This document shows, one piece after another, positions 18,716 to 26,932 of a DNA stretch of 64,000 bases; positions within the stretch are counted from its first letter, which is position 1, and each line of letters starts with the position of its first letter. The stretch lies in NCBI GenBank assembly GCA_963774455.1, contig CAVZFD010000002.1:1-64000 (forward strand). Reading direction: 5' to 3'. The stretch is from DATFVA01 sp963774455. Its GTDB lineage: Bacteria > Bacteroidota > Ignavibacteria > Ignavibacteriales > Ignavibacteriaceae. Both the position numbers and the translations under genes were made by a program. The notes beneath the pieces were generated by a model that worked only from the letters and a program-made list of their open reading frames with translations, was not told where the DNA came from and searched no databases.

Positions 18716-18773
18716 TTTTATAAGATAACATATTGCAGAACCCCCCGAATCTTTGACTCTTATTTGATAAAAC

Positions 18774-18829
18774 TGTAAAAATATTTTACAAAAATCCCAA
18801 TCTTACCACCGTCTTTCGGTAAAATTTAC
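18774..18829 (+). promoter_or_regulatory. Candidate activator binding sites (palindromes)
   Basis: Two related palindromes: TGTAAAA-ATA-TTTTACA (18774-18790) and GTAAA-A-TTTAC (18819-18829). They lie about 55-110 bp upstream of the -24 element at 18883, the usual range for enhancer sites of sigma-54 activators. That they bind the product of 17292-18674 is inference. Confidence 0.5.
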
Positions 18830-18882
18830 ATTCCCTTATTCTCGTTGAAGATAAACCGAACGGAGTTTTAATAAATAATCAG

Positions 18883-18898
18883 TGGCATAAACATTGCA
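18883..18898 (+). promoter_or_regulatory. Sigma-54 (-24/-12) promoter
   Basis: TGGCATA-AACA-TTGCA. GG and GC are separated by exactly 10 bases, and the sequence agrees with the TGGCAYR-N4-TTGCW consensus at essentially every conserved base. Transcription would start about 12 bases past the GC, leaving a leader of about 75 bases before the lipoprotein ATG at 18987. Confidence 0.78.
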
Positions 18899-18986
18899 CT
18901 TTTAGAATCACTCTTGTGAGCGCAACACTTGAGAGAAAACTTAAATCTATTTTCAAAACTCATAATTGTGAGAGGGTGTTAGTACT

Positions 18987-19544
18987 ATGAAAAAACTTCT
19001 ATTTTCCATTCTTTTTGCTGGTTTGCTGTTAGGAGGATGCTCCGATATAAATAACAGCACAGCATCAGGTACGAATGGTAACACGGCAAAGATGTTCAAG
19101 ATGCCCAAAGCTGTGGATATGTCCACTGAGGCTACGTTTACTGCTTCTCAGAGTATAAGCGGCAGTACAGGTGGAACGCTCCAGCTTAGCGGTTCTTACC
19201 AGGGGACATCCGGACCCGTTACTATTCAGGCTAGTCTCAATGTTCCTGCGAGCGCATATTCGGGAGAAAAAGTTCTGTACGTTGCTAACAGCAGCGCATT
19301 TGCAGAAATCGACTTTAATCCCACTCTTACATTCGATGCACCCGTGCTTCTGAATGCCACAGTAACCGGACTGGATCTTTCAGGGGTTAATCCGGCAGAT
19401 GTTCATTTTTCATACATATCTGATGATGGTTCATATGTTGAGCCTATCAGCTGTGACCAGATCGGTGTAGATGTAGTTAATGGAACTTTATCGGTTACCA
19501 ATGCTCATCTTACACATTTTTCCAGATATATCTGGTCTAGATAA
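18987..19544 (+). CDS. Small lipoprotein, paralogue of 20981-21535
   Basis: 185 aa. Lipoprotein signal MKKLLFSILFAGLLLGGC with the lipobox Cys at 18. The mature part is mostly beta-strand (STGGTLQLSGSY, GPVTIQASLNVPASAYSG) and faintly resembles a ZU5-like beta domain. It ends in HFSRYIWSR, identical to the last nine residues of the second lipoprotein. Function unknown. It is the first gene behind the -24/-12 promoter and follows the sigma-54 activator gene, so it is probably a regulated target. Localisation in the outer or inner membrane is not decided by the sequence. Confidence 0.82.
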   Translation: MKKLLFSILFAGLLLGGCSDINNSTASGTNGNTAKMFKMPKAVDMSTEATFTASQSISGSTGGTLQLSGSYQGTSGPVTIQASLNVPASAYSGEKVLYVANSSAFAEIDFNPTLTFDAPVLLNATVTGLDLSGVNPADVHFSYISDDGSYVEPISCDQIGVDVVNGTLSVTNAHLTHFSRYIWSR

Positions 19545-19586
19545 TAAATATTTTGTTATACTTGTGTATTAAAAGATTATAACAAA

Positions 19587-20822
19587 GTGATTAAAGAAGC
19601 ACAACACTCAATAGAGAAGGTATTAGGAAGCTATTTTAGTAAGAAGGAAATTTCTGAGTATAAAAAACTTTTGAAAGATGAACCTTCTCAGGCTGACGAA
19701 GTATCTTCTCTATCTGATTTAAATAAAAGCCAACTGGCTTCTTCCTTTCCCTCAGGATCAGGGTTCCATTTTAAAATCAACCTTCTCATCACATTTGCTA
19801 AAGAAAAGCTGAACGATGCATCATATGCAGAGTTCCTGGTTCATCTGGCTAATTTATCGGTTATTCAGGGTGAATTCACTTCTGCTGAACAAACGATAGA
19901 TTCTCTTTCAAAATTAGTTAAGAAAAGGGATGACCTCAATTCTTTTTACGCCCATGGCCTTTACCTGCTGGCTACAGTTTACAGCAGACAAGCTGAATGG
20001 AAGAAGAGTATTTCTATCCTGAACAGGGCCAAAAAATTGTTCGAAAAAGAAAAAGACTTCAGAGGATATGTCAGATGCGAAAACCTTCTCGGAGTTATTC
20101 ATCTTGATTATGGGAAGCTTTTTAAAGCCGAAAAACATTTTGAGAATTGTCTTTCCTACCTCAATATAACCAGCGATACCAACTTGATGGGAATGATAGA
20201 AATAAATCTTGGGGTTGTTAATGGTATGAAGGGAAGCTATGAAGAAGCATATAATTACTTTCACAGGGCATTGATCAAGTTTAACCGGTTAAAAAATATA
20301 GTTCGCATCGTTGAATTAAGGCACAACTTAGCTCTTCTCCATACACAGAAGCATGAATATAAACAGGCACTCGGAGAAATTGATCAGAGTATCAACTTCG
20401 CAAATAAACTTAATTATATATCCAACCTGGCAATATCATACCTGACTAAAGCGTTTATTTATATCCAGCTTAATGATCTTACTCTGGCGGAAGCCTTTAC
20501 AGGAAAATCGCTTGAGCTGAGTTATAAACTGGACGACAGGTTATCGGTTGCAGATAATTTCAAATTAAAAGGTATAATCGAAAGGGAGAAAGGGAATCTC
20601 GTCCTTGCCGAAACCCACTTTCTTACAAGTCTCAGAATCAATGAAGAACTTGAAAACAGACTAAATTATGCCGAAACTTCCCTGGAACTTGGAATTTTGT
20701 ACAAAAAGATGGAAAGAAAAAAGGAAGCAGTCCGCTATCTTAATACCTCTCTCAACTTTTACAAATCTATTAAACACACAGAACAGATAAATTCAATTAA
20801 AGACCTTATTCAGGATCTCTAA
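19587..20822 (+). CDS. TPR-repeat protein
   Basis: 411 aa from GTG 19587; no signal peptide, so cytosolic. After a ~75-residue N-terminal region come about eight TPR-like repeats (e.g. HGLYLLATVYSRQAEWKKSI, GMIEINLGVVNGMKGSYEEA, TSLELGILYKKMERKKEAVR). The repeats resemble those of the big kinase at 13722. No DNA-binding or catalytic domain is visible. It lies 42 bases behind the lipoprotein and is probably in the same sigma-54-driven unit. A role as an adaptor in the kinase/activator circuit is plausible but inferred. Confidence 0.8.
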   Translation: MIKEAQHSIEKVLGSYFSKKEISEYKKLLKDEPSQADEVSSLSDLNKSQLASSFPSGSGFHFKINLLITFAKEKLNDASYAEFLVHLANLSVIQGEFTSAEQTIDSLSKLVKKRDDLNSFYAHGLYLLATVYSRQAEWKKSISILNRAKKLFEKEKDFRGYVRCENLLGVIHLDYGKLFKAEKHFENCLSYLNITSDTNLMGMIEINLGVVNGMKGSYEEAYNYFHRALIKFNRLKNIVRIVELRHNLALLHTQKHEYKQALGEIDQSINFANKLNYISNLAISYLTKAFIYIQLNDLTLAEAFTGKSLELSYKLDDRLSVADNFKLKGIIEREKGNLVLAETHFLTSLRINEELENRLNYAETSLELGILYKKMERKKEAVRYLNTSLNFYKSIKHTEQINSIKDLIQDL

Positions 20823-20834
20823 AGCTGAATTTGA

Positions 20835-20866
20835 CGGTATTTTTTGCGTTCCCGAAAAAATTACCG
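20835..20866 (+). promoter_or_regulatory. Inverted repeat upstream of the second lipoprotein
   Basis: CGGTATTTTTT (20835-20845) and AAAAAATTACCG (20855-20866), near-perfect arms, about 50-85 bp before the -24-like element at 20918. It may be an activator site, or the hairpin end of the preceding TPR transcript. CGGTAA is shared with the region upstream of the first lipoprotein (18817-18822). Confidence 0.35.
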
Positions 20867-20917
20867 ACAAAATAGACGGGAATAGCACCTTATTCTGCGA
20901 ATTCGACCCAAATTAGC

Positions 20918-20933
20918 TGGCAGAAAACTTGTT
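20918..20933 (+). promoter_or_regulatory. Sigma-54-like promoter upstream of the second lipoprotein
   Basis: TGGCAGA-AAAC-TTGTT. The GG and the -12 dinucleotide have the right 10-base spacing, but the -12 reads GT instead of GC, so it is weaker than the site at 18883. Its placement, 48 bases before ATG 20981, matches a regulatory role. Confidence 0.45.
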
Positions 20934-20980
20934 AATTCACTCCCGGAAGTCAATTAAAATACACTTTTTCAGGATGGCTT

Positions 20981-21535
20981 ATGAAAAAAATACTACTACT
21001 TTTAATTCCGGTTATGCTGATAGTTGCCGGTTGTTCTCAGTCGGTTCTTGAACCTACTGTTCCGGTTATGGTAGCACAAAAACCTGTTATTCAGCTTCCT
21101 CCTTCAAATTCTCTGAATATTGAAAACGTATTTTCGGTTAGTAAAGAAATTGAAGGCAGCCAAGGCGGCGCAGTGCAGATGCATGAATCATACAACTCAG
21201 AATCAGGCCCGGTTACAATTAAAGCGAAGTTAAAGATTTCTAAGAATTCCTTCAGCGGAACCGAAACTATCGGCTACCTTATTGATGGTTCTGATGGATC
21301 AATTGATTTCTCTCCGGGAATGTCTTTTAGCGATGACCTGTCGTTCGATATAAAATTTAGTGGTTTAGATCTGACAAACTTCAACCCCGATGAAATTCAC
21401 TTTATGTACGTGGATACTGAAGGAATTACTCATCCGGTTCAGTATTCTAAACTTACCGTTGATGTTGACAAAGGTATTCTTGAAGTTAAGGATGCAGTGA
21501 TATCTCATTTTTCAAGGTATATTTGGAGTAGATAA
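20981..21535 (+). CDS. Small lipoprotein, paralogue of 18987-19544
   Basis: 184 aa. Lipoprotein signal MKKILLLLIPVMLIVAGC (lipobox Cys 18). It aligns along its whole length with the protein at 18987: SKEIEGSQGGAVQMHESY, GPVTIKAKLKISKNSFSG, SGLDLTNFNPDEIHFMYV, ending HFSRYIWSR. It has its own -24/-12-like promoter and a perfect hairpin behind it, so it can be transcribed alone. Function unknown; duplication within a single locus suggests a surface role controlled by the neighbouring activator. Confidence 0.82.
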   Translation: MKKILLLLIPVMLIVAGCSQSVLEPTVPVMVAQKPVIQLPPSNSLNIENVFSVSKEIEGSQGGAVQMHESYNSESGPVTIKAKLKISKNSFSGTETIGYLIDGSDGSIDFSPGMSFSDDLSFDIKFSGLDLTNFNPDEIHFMYVDTEGITHPVQYSKLTVDVDKGILEVKDAVISHFSRYIWSR

Positions 21536-21561
21536 AGGATCTGACAATAGTTTTACCTGAA

Positions 21562-21588
21562 GATGCCTGATTTAAATAATCAGGCATC
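21562..21588 (+). terminator. Hairpin after the second lipoprotein
   Basis: Perfect 11-base stem GATGCCTGATT (21562-21572) / AATCAGGCATC (21578-21588) with a 5-base loop. The following tract is AT-rich but not a clean T-run. Confidence 0.6.
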
Positions 21589-21675
21589 GATTTATTGAAA
21601 ATACCATTTCAGTTTTTTGGTTATTATAATATTTTTGTTTAATTAAATCTCCGGTTATTAAAATAACAGGCATTC

Positions 21676-22983
21676 ATGAAATTCAGTGATTTTAAGAAGA
21701 ATCTGGATGAGGCAAACACAGGTATTGCTGCTCCCGATGAACCTATTGAAAAAATAAAGAATCTGGAAGTAATACTGGATATCGTTAAGAGTATTAATAG
21801 TTCATTAATACTTGAAGATGTACTCGAGCTTGTTTTAAAGAATGCCATCAAGCTGACAAATTCTGAAAGAGGGTTTATTGTTCTTAAGAACAATTCCGGT
21901 GAACTTGAATACAAACTCGGACTTGATTCAGGCAATAATACTCTTCCCGAAACACTATTTGAAGTGAGCACAACCGTTGTCGAGGATGTTTTCCAGACCG
22001 GTCAGTCGAAATTTATTGAAGGCGCTCAGAGTGATAATAATTATGATCCAAGTAAAAGCATCTTAAAGCTCGAACTCCAAACCATCTTGTGTTCCCCCCT
22101 GATTACAGAAGGAAAAAAAATAGGTGTAATATATGTTGACAGCAAATTCCTTCATAAAATACGTGTCAGAGAGATTACAGATACCTTTGAAATTTTAGCG
22201 GGGCAGGCAGCCACCGCAATCAGGAATGCACAGTTATACCATGGTCAGATCAGTGCGTATAATGCCCTCCAGGAAGCAAATACACAGCTCATAATTGCCG
22301 AAAGGAAAGCTCTTAAATCAAGCATTGATTCTGAAATTGGTCAGTCGCTTCAGGGACTCGTTCATCTTGCCCTGCTTGAAACAGAGAGTCTTATGAGGGT
22401 TGTTGAAAAGTCACATAAAGAATACGAATCGGGTAAAAGTGATATTGATACGATTTTTTTCGACAGGTTAAAATTAAAGTTAAAGGTAACAATAGACAGC
22501 ATACGGAATATTCAGAAGTATGCACAGGTTCTCCTTGAAACATCTATAGTAAACCTGAATAAGGATCATGGTGAAATAAATAAGACTGTTCAATCTGTGA
22601 TCAAATATTTATCCCCCATGAAGAAATTCAACAAAGTCACTTTTGAAACGGAATTCAATACTGTTCCGGCTTGTAATTACGATTCAGGACAAATCCAGCA
22701 TCTTCTTGTTCATCTGTTCACAAATTCTACTGAAGCAAGGGCCGACGCTACCATACGTGTAAAAACGTATTCTTCCGGAAAGAAAGTCAGCGTAGAGGTA
22801 AAGGATAATGGCCCGGGATTCCCTGCTGAAAAATTGTATACTATGTTCGAACTTCCTACGACAAGAGGGAGCGGATACGGACTTTTCCTTTGCAAGAGTA
22901 TAATTGATCAGCATAATGGAAACATTGAAGTATTAAAAAATGATTCCGGCGCTACCATTGTTTTTTCATTGCCGGTAAATTGA
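21676..22983 (+). CDS. GAF-domain histidine-kinase-like protein with altered H-box
   Basis: 435 aa, cytosolic. Residues ~30-195 are a GAF sensor domain (LVLKNAIKLTNSERGFIVLK; later CSPLITEGKKIGVIYVDSK). A dimerisation helix follows, in which the expected His (H230, in LQGLVHLALLE) lacks the usual following Glu and Asn-Pro. Residues ~310-435 are a HATPase: N-box HLFTNSTEARAD, G1 VKDNGPGFP, G2 GSGYGLFLCKSI. The ATP site is intact, so it may still phosphorylate, or act as a partner to the kinase four bases downstream. The ligand for GAF is unknown. Confidence 0.82.
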   Translation: MKFSDFKKNLDEANTGIAAPDEPIEKIKNLEVILDIVKSINSSLILEDVLELVLKNAIKLTNSERGFIVLKNNSGELEYKLGLDSGNNTLPETLFEVSTTVVEDVFQTGQSKFIEGAQSDNNYDPSKSILKLELQTILCSPLITEGKKIGVIYVDSKFLHKIRVREITDTFEILAGQAATAIRNAQLYHGQISAYNALQEANTQLIIAERKALKSSIDSEIGQSLQGLVHLALLETESLMRVVEKSHKEYESGKSDIDTIFFDRLKLKLKVTIDSIRNIQKYAQVLLETSIVNLNKDHGEINKTVQSVIKYLSPMKKFNKVTFETEFNTVPACNYDSGQIQHLLVHLFTNSTEARADATIRVKTYSSGKKVSVEVKDNGPGFPAEKLYTMFELPTTRGSGYGLFLCKSIIDQHNGNIEVLKNDSGATIVFSLPVN

Positions 22984-22987
22984 TATT

Positions 22988-24517
22988 ATGAAAGTTAACA
23001 CGGAAAAATACTTCTCCACTTTTTATGATCCCTTAATTTTTCCCGTTGAGATCATTAACGGTAAAGGAAATATAGTTTATGTAAACCCTGCATTCTCCAA
23101 ACAATGGGGATATAACCTGAGCGAATTGAAAGAATATAATGTTTTTAAGGATGTTGAGCTCAGAAGAACAGGGATACAGGACCTGATTCAAAAGATCTTT
23201 GAAGAAAAAAACCTTGCTGAAACAAATGATTTTGCCGATTCTCTTCTGAGAAGTAAAGAAGTAACAATTCCTATCTTCAGGACACATCTTTTTTATATCT
23301 CCCCTGAAAATACCGGGTACGTCGTACTCATCCACATGGACCAGACGGAAATGATCCTTACAGAGGAGGAGATAAAAAAAGCGCGATTGGGAAACAGGGA
23401 GGCCGAGAGGTTAAAGAATACTTTTCTGAATGTGCTTTCTCATGAACTGCGTACACCTCTTAATATAATTCTTGGTTATTCATCCATCATTAAAGAGAAC
23501 CTGAAGGATAAACTTGGTCCGGAGGACAGGATCTACCTCGATAACCTGTACAGCGGAAGTGAACGCCTCTTCAAAAGTATTACTCAAATGCTCGATTTCG
23601 CTCAGCTCGAAGCTGGTAACTATAAACTGAATGTTCAGACAGTTGACCTTGTTGGAATCCTTAAATCAAGCATCAACTTAATTAAGGGCACTGCTTCTAA
23701 TAAAAATATTGATGTAAAAACGAATTTCCTTAAAGATAAGATATATGTGGATGTTGATGTTCAGAGTACTGAGAATATTATCAATAACCTGTTAAATAAT
23801 GCTGAAAAGTTTACCAAAAAAGGGTTCATCGAAATTGAAGCTGATATCCTTGCTGAGAGAGAGCTTGCAATATGCAGGATTAAAGATTCAGGAATCGGCA
23901 TATCTACAGAATATATGGATCACCTCTTTAAGCCTTTCAGCCAGGAAGATTTAAATATAGGAAGGAATTTTGAAGGAAACGGACTGGGATTAGCTCTGGC
24001 TAAAAAATATATTGAAAAACTCGGCGGCTCTCTTCTTGTTGATAGTATTAAGGGTGTCGGAACAACTTTTACTTTTACACTTCCTCTGTCGCAGAATGTA
24101 ATTCTCGATCATGAAAAGATAAAAAGCTTCGCTAACCGTAAAGAAGTTCTGATGCTCGATAACAGCGGCGAATCTTTTGAACTGATAAAAGCTTTCCTTA
24201 AAAGTTCCCACACAGTAAAAGTGTTCTCAATCAGAGAGTTTAAGATAGATATCGTATTGAATGGCAATTATGGCGTTATAATTTTTGATGTTAATCCGAA
24301 CCTGTGGACACAAAGCCTTCTGATATGTAAAGATATTAAAAAGAATGATCCATACAAACGTCCTGTAATCATTATCTCAAGTGAATCTATAGATTCAAAG
24401 ATATCGGAGTTTTTCAACGCAGGAGCCGATAAATTCCTGATAAAACCTTTTTCCAAATCAGAACTTGTTCAATCTCTCGAAGAGATTGAAAAAAAGGTGC
24501 TCCAGTCTATTAACTGA
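22988..24517 (+). CDS. Hybrid PAS histidine kinase with C-terminal receiver
   Basis: 509 aa, no membrane segment. PAS domain ~10-125 (EIINGKGNIVYVNPAFSKQW). HisKA with canonical H-box SHELRTPLNIILGYS (His152). HATPase: N-box INNLLNNAEKFT, G1 KDSGIGIS, F-box FKPFSQED, G2 GNGLGLALAKKYIE. Receiver ~385-509 with the likely phospho-Asp near 433 (VIIFDVNP) and the conserved Lys in KFLIKPFSKSEL. It probably works with the GAF protein just upstream (4-base gap). Its stop abuts, with no gap, the stop of the convergent crtW gene. Confidence 0.88.
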   Translation: MKVNTEKYFSTFYDPLIFPVEIINGKGNIVYVNPAFSKQWGYNLSELKEYNVFKDVELRRTGIQDLIQKIFEEKNLAETNDFADSLLRSKEVTIPIFRTHLFYISPENTGYVVLIHMDQTEMILTEEEIKKARLGNREAERLKNTFLNVLSHELRTPLNIILGYSSIIKENLKDKLGPEDRIYLDNLYSGSERLFKSITQMLDFAQLEAGNYKLNVQTVDLVGILKSSINLIKGTASNKNIDVKTNFLKDKIYVDVDVQSTENIINNLLNNAEKFTKKGFIEIEADILAERELAICRIKDSGIGISTEYMDHLFKPFSQEDLNIGRNFEGNGLGLALAKKYIEKLGGSLLVDSIKGVGTTFTFTLPLSQNVILDHEKIKSFANRKEVLMLDNSGESFELIKAFLKSSHTVKVFSIREFKIDIVLNGNYGVIIFDVNPNLWTQSLLICKDIKKNDPYKRPVIIISSESIDSKISEFFNAGADKFLIKPFSKSELVQSLEEIEKKVLQSIN

Positions 24518-25186
24518 TCACTTTAATTTGTACATCCGCCACCAGGGGGTATGCGGAGAATCATGATGTTCGAAATGATATCCGAAAAAATAGCAGGTTA
24601 ACATTCCCCATAAATGATTTTTCTTCAGAGTCCTGGCATTATGCGGTTGCATTTCCCCGGTGTGAGGATACTTATGTGGAACATAAGTTCCGAAGTAAAA
24701 TAACTGAAGTGTTCCCAGGAAAGACGGTATTACCCAAAAAGATAAGATAGATGCCTCAGTAAACCATGTTTTTAATATGTTAAAAAGTAAAGCCATTATT
24801 ATAAGCTGACTAATGGTTGTATAACGTTTTATGAAAACAAACCACCAGATCAGAAAATTCTGTGATTTCTTATAAAAATCAGGATCATCATCCTGTCCCG
24901 GGTTTTTATGATGTGCAATATGATTTTTGAGAAGTTTTTTATAGGATAATCCGGCAAAAAGAAATGATGACAATCTGCCGGCTGCGTTATTAATGAAACC
25001 TCTACGCGACAGGTTTCCATGCATTGCATCATGTGAGGTGATGAATAACCCGGTGTAAAGATAACCCTGCAATAAAATATGAAAATAAAACAATGGATCG
25101 GTCAGTACCGGTTCTATAAATATTAACGAATAACATAAATGTAGTATCCATAAAACTAGTATCAATAAAGCTATAATTATACCCAT
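24518..25186 (-). CDS. crtW: Carotenoid 4-ketolase (CrtW family)
   Basis: 222 aa integral membrane di-iron oxygenase. The three His clusters are HDAMHG, HIAHHKNPG and FEHHDSPHTPWW, with DDPDF and FGTYVPHKYPH, a pattern characteristic of CrtW rather than general desaturases. It introduces a keto group at C-4 of a beta-ionone ring using O2. Last gene of the carotenoid operon, 10 bases after cruF. Confidence 0.85.
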   Translation of the reverse strand: MGIIIALLILVLWILHLCYSLIFIEPVLTDPLFYFHILLQGYLYTGLFITSHDAMHGNLSRRGFINNAAGRLSSFLFAGLSYKKLLKNHIAHHKNPGQDDDPDFYKKSQNFLIWWFVFIKRYTTISQLIIMALLFNILKTWFTEASILSFWVIPSFLGTLQLFYFGTYVPHKYPHTGEMQPHNARTLKKNHLWGMLTCYFFGYHFEHHDSPHTPWWRMYKLK

Positions 25187-25196
25187 AAAGTCTCAG

Positions 25197-25841
25197 TCAT
25201 ATAAATAACGATAAAAGAATAAAAAAGGTTAATTGTATTGTAAAATAAATTTCAGGAAGTCCTTCACTCGTTTTTATTTTCAGTAAATCATAAAGCATCG
25301 AAGAAATGAAAGAAATTCCAAACCAGGAATAATAATTTGAAATCGGTATAAATCCGGAATTCCATTCCCAGTAGTTTAATTTTATCGCAACCGGTTCCAT
25401 CATAATATCAAACAGAACAGCAAGTGTGCCGGTAAAGAGCCCTGTCAAAAATATATTCTGATCAATTTGTTCTGCCAGTGAGACAGCACCCAGGATCACT
25501 ATTACCCAGTTGAATCCAATTATTAAAGGAACTCCCAGGAATTGAAATCCCAGGGTATTTCCATACGTGTAGCTGCCGAAAATAATTCCTGTTTTTACGC
25601 CGGTAACTTCAAGAATAAACGTCAGAACGTATACAATTAAACACCAGAGAAGCAGTTTTAGTTCACCTCTTCTTAATGTGAAGTATAGTACTGAAATTCC
25701 CGTCAGAAAAAGCAGGTATGGCGTGAGTAATAGCATCAGTGGACGTAATGAAATTATAATATGTCCTAATAATCCTGTAAAAAAAATTATGCAAAGAAGG
25801 ATTATAAACCCTTTTCGTTTCAGAATGTCCTTCCTTTCCAT
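25197..25841 (-). CDS. cruF: Carotenoid 1',2'-hydratase-like membrane protein (CruF family)
   Basis: 214 aa with about seven membrane segments and no soluble domain. It fits the carotenoid-biosynthesis membrane family that includes CruF: LEVTGVKTGIIFGSYTYG, LGVPLIIGFNWVIV, FDIMMEPVAIKLNYWEW. CruF adds water at the end of the acyclic psi-end, creating the 1'-hydroxyl that a glycosyltransferase can use. Overlaps the glycosyltransferase gene by 22 bases, consistent with sequential action. Confidence 0.8.
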   Translation of the reverse strand: MERKDILKRKGFIILLCIIFFTGLLGHIIISLRPLMLLLTPYLLFLTGISVLYFTLRRGELKLLLWCLIVYVLTFILEVTGVKTGIIFGSYTYGNTLGFQFLGVPLIIGFNWVIVILGAVSLAEQIDQNIFLTGLFTGTLAVLFDIMMEPVAIKLNYWEWNSGFIPISNYYSWFGISFISSMLYDLLKIKTSEGLPEIYFTIQLTFFILLSLFI

Positions 25842-26932
25842 TGCCTTCTCTTTTTCTTACTCACAATTACTGAATTTATACCCAGGATAAAGAGCATTAT
25901 GATCTGTAAAGGGTGAAAAAGCAGGTTAATTAAACCGTTCTGTCTGCTTTTAAATGAAATTAAAATACGCTGCAGCATTATCAGCATCAAAGGTAAAATA
26001 AAGATTTTATCAAAAAATACCAGTACAATGGGAACATAATAACAAAAGGTTAAAAATGTTGTTAGGAACAGAAACCCGAATGGGTTTAAACCGGAACCAG
26101 GGAAAAAGTTCTTAGAAAACCCTTCAAAGGATCCTTTGAAATCATGGTACATTCTACAGGATATCAGCTCTCCACCAAGGTATGTTTTAACAAGGAAGTT
26201 CATTTGTTTTAATAGTCTTGCAAATGCCAGATCTTCAGCAACACTGGATTTAAGTGAATAGTGTCCTCCGGCGCTTTTATATGCAGACCGTTTAAAGAAC
26301 ATGAATTGTCCATTGGCCGCTGCTAATGAAGGAGACTTTTTAGAATAAACGAAATATAGAGGCAGAAAGGTTAGAAGCAGCCAGTTCATTAAAGGCACTG
26401 TTAACCATTCTCCGGCAGATCTTAAATTCTGGGAAGGGAATACAGATAACAAATCCAGGTTTAATCTTTTAACTTCATTAAAGGCGGAAAGAATTGATCC
26501 TTTTTCCAGGATTACATCTGCATCAATGAAAAGCAGATATTCGCCCGACGATGACTGCGATAGCTGATGACATGCCCAATTCTTACCTGTGAATCCGACA
26601 GGAAGAGGTTTCCCCCTAAATATTTTAATCCTACTGTCTTTCTCTGCCAATGCCGCAGCTTCACAGTATGTATTATCCTCTGAATCGTCATCAAGAACAA
26701 GAATTTCCATTTTCGGATAATCCTGTTCTATCACCGACTGAAGACAATTTGAAATATTATTTTCTTCATTTCTGGCTGGAATCAAAATAGAAATCAGGTC
26801 TTCGCTGGCCGACCTTCCGGGTTTGATTCGGATGACCGGAGCTGTAAAAAAATTGTATATAACTATTATTCCGGTTATTATCAGTACTGCCAGAACAGTA
26901 AAAAGTATGATTATTAAAATAATTTCCGGCAT
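25820..26932 (-). CDS. Membrane glycosyltransferase family 2 (CruC-like)
   Basis: 370 aa. One N-terminal membrane anchor, then the GT2 domain: SILIPARNEENNI, VLDDDSEDNT, LLFIDADV (DxD-type metal site), and a C-terminal half with several membrane segments. Size, topology and its place next to cruF match the carotenoid glucosyltransferase CruC of green sulfur bacteria. It likely attaches a sugar to the 1'-hydroxyl of the carotenoid. Sugar identity is not predictable. Overlaps the acyltransferase gene by 19 bases. Confidence 0.75.
   Translation of the reverse strand: MPEIILIIILFTVLAVLIITGIIVIYNFFTAPVIRIKPGRSASEDLISILIPARNEENNISNCLQSVIEQDYPKMEILVLDDDSEDNTYCEAAALAEKDSRIKIFRGKPLPVGFTGKNWACHQLSQSSSGEYLLFIDADVILEKGSILSAFNEVKRLNLDLLSVFPSQNLRSAGEWLTVPLMNWLLLTFLPLYFVYSKKSPSLAAANGQFMFFKRSAYKSAGGHYSLKSSVAEDLAFARLLKQMNFLVKTYLGGELISCRMYHDFKGSFEGFSKNFFPGSGLNPFGFLFLTTFLTFCYYVPIVLVFFDKIFILPLMLIMLQRILISFKSRQNGLINLLFHPLQIIMLFILGINSVIVSKKKRRQWKGRTF

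Noticed and set aside
20884..20899. TAGCACC...CTGC as a sigma-54 promoter
   Set aside because: The spacing between the two elements is off by one base and the -24 GG is missing; the site at 20918 is better.
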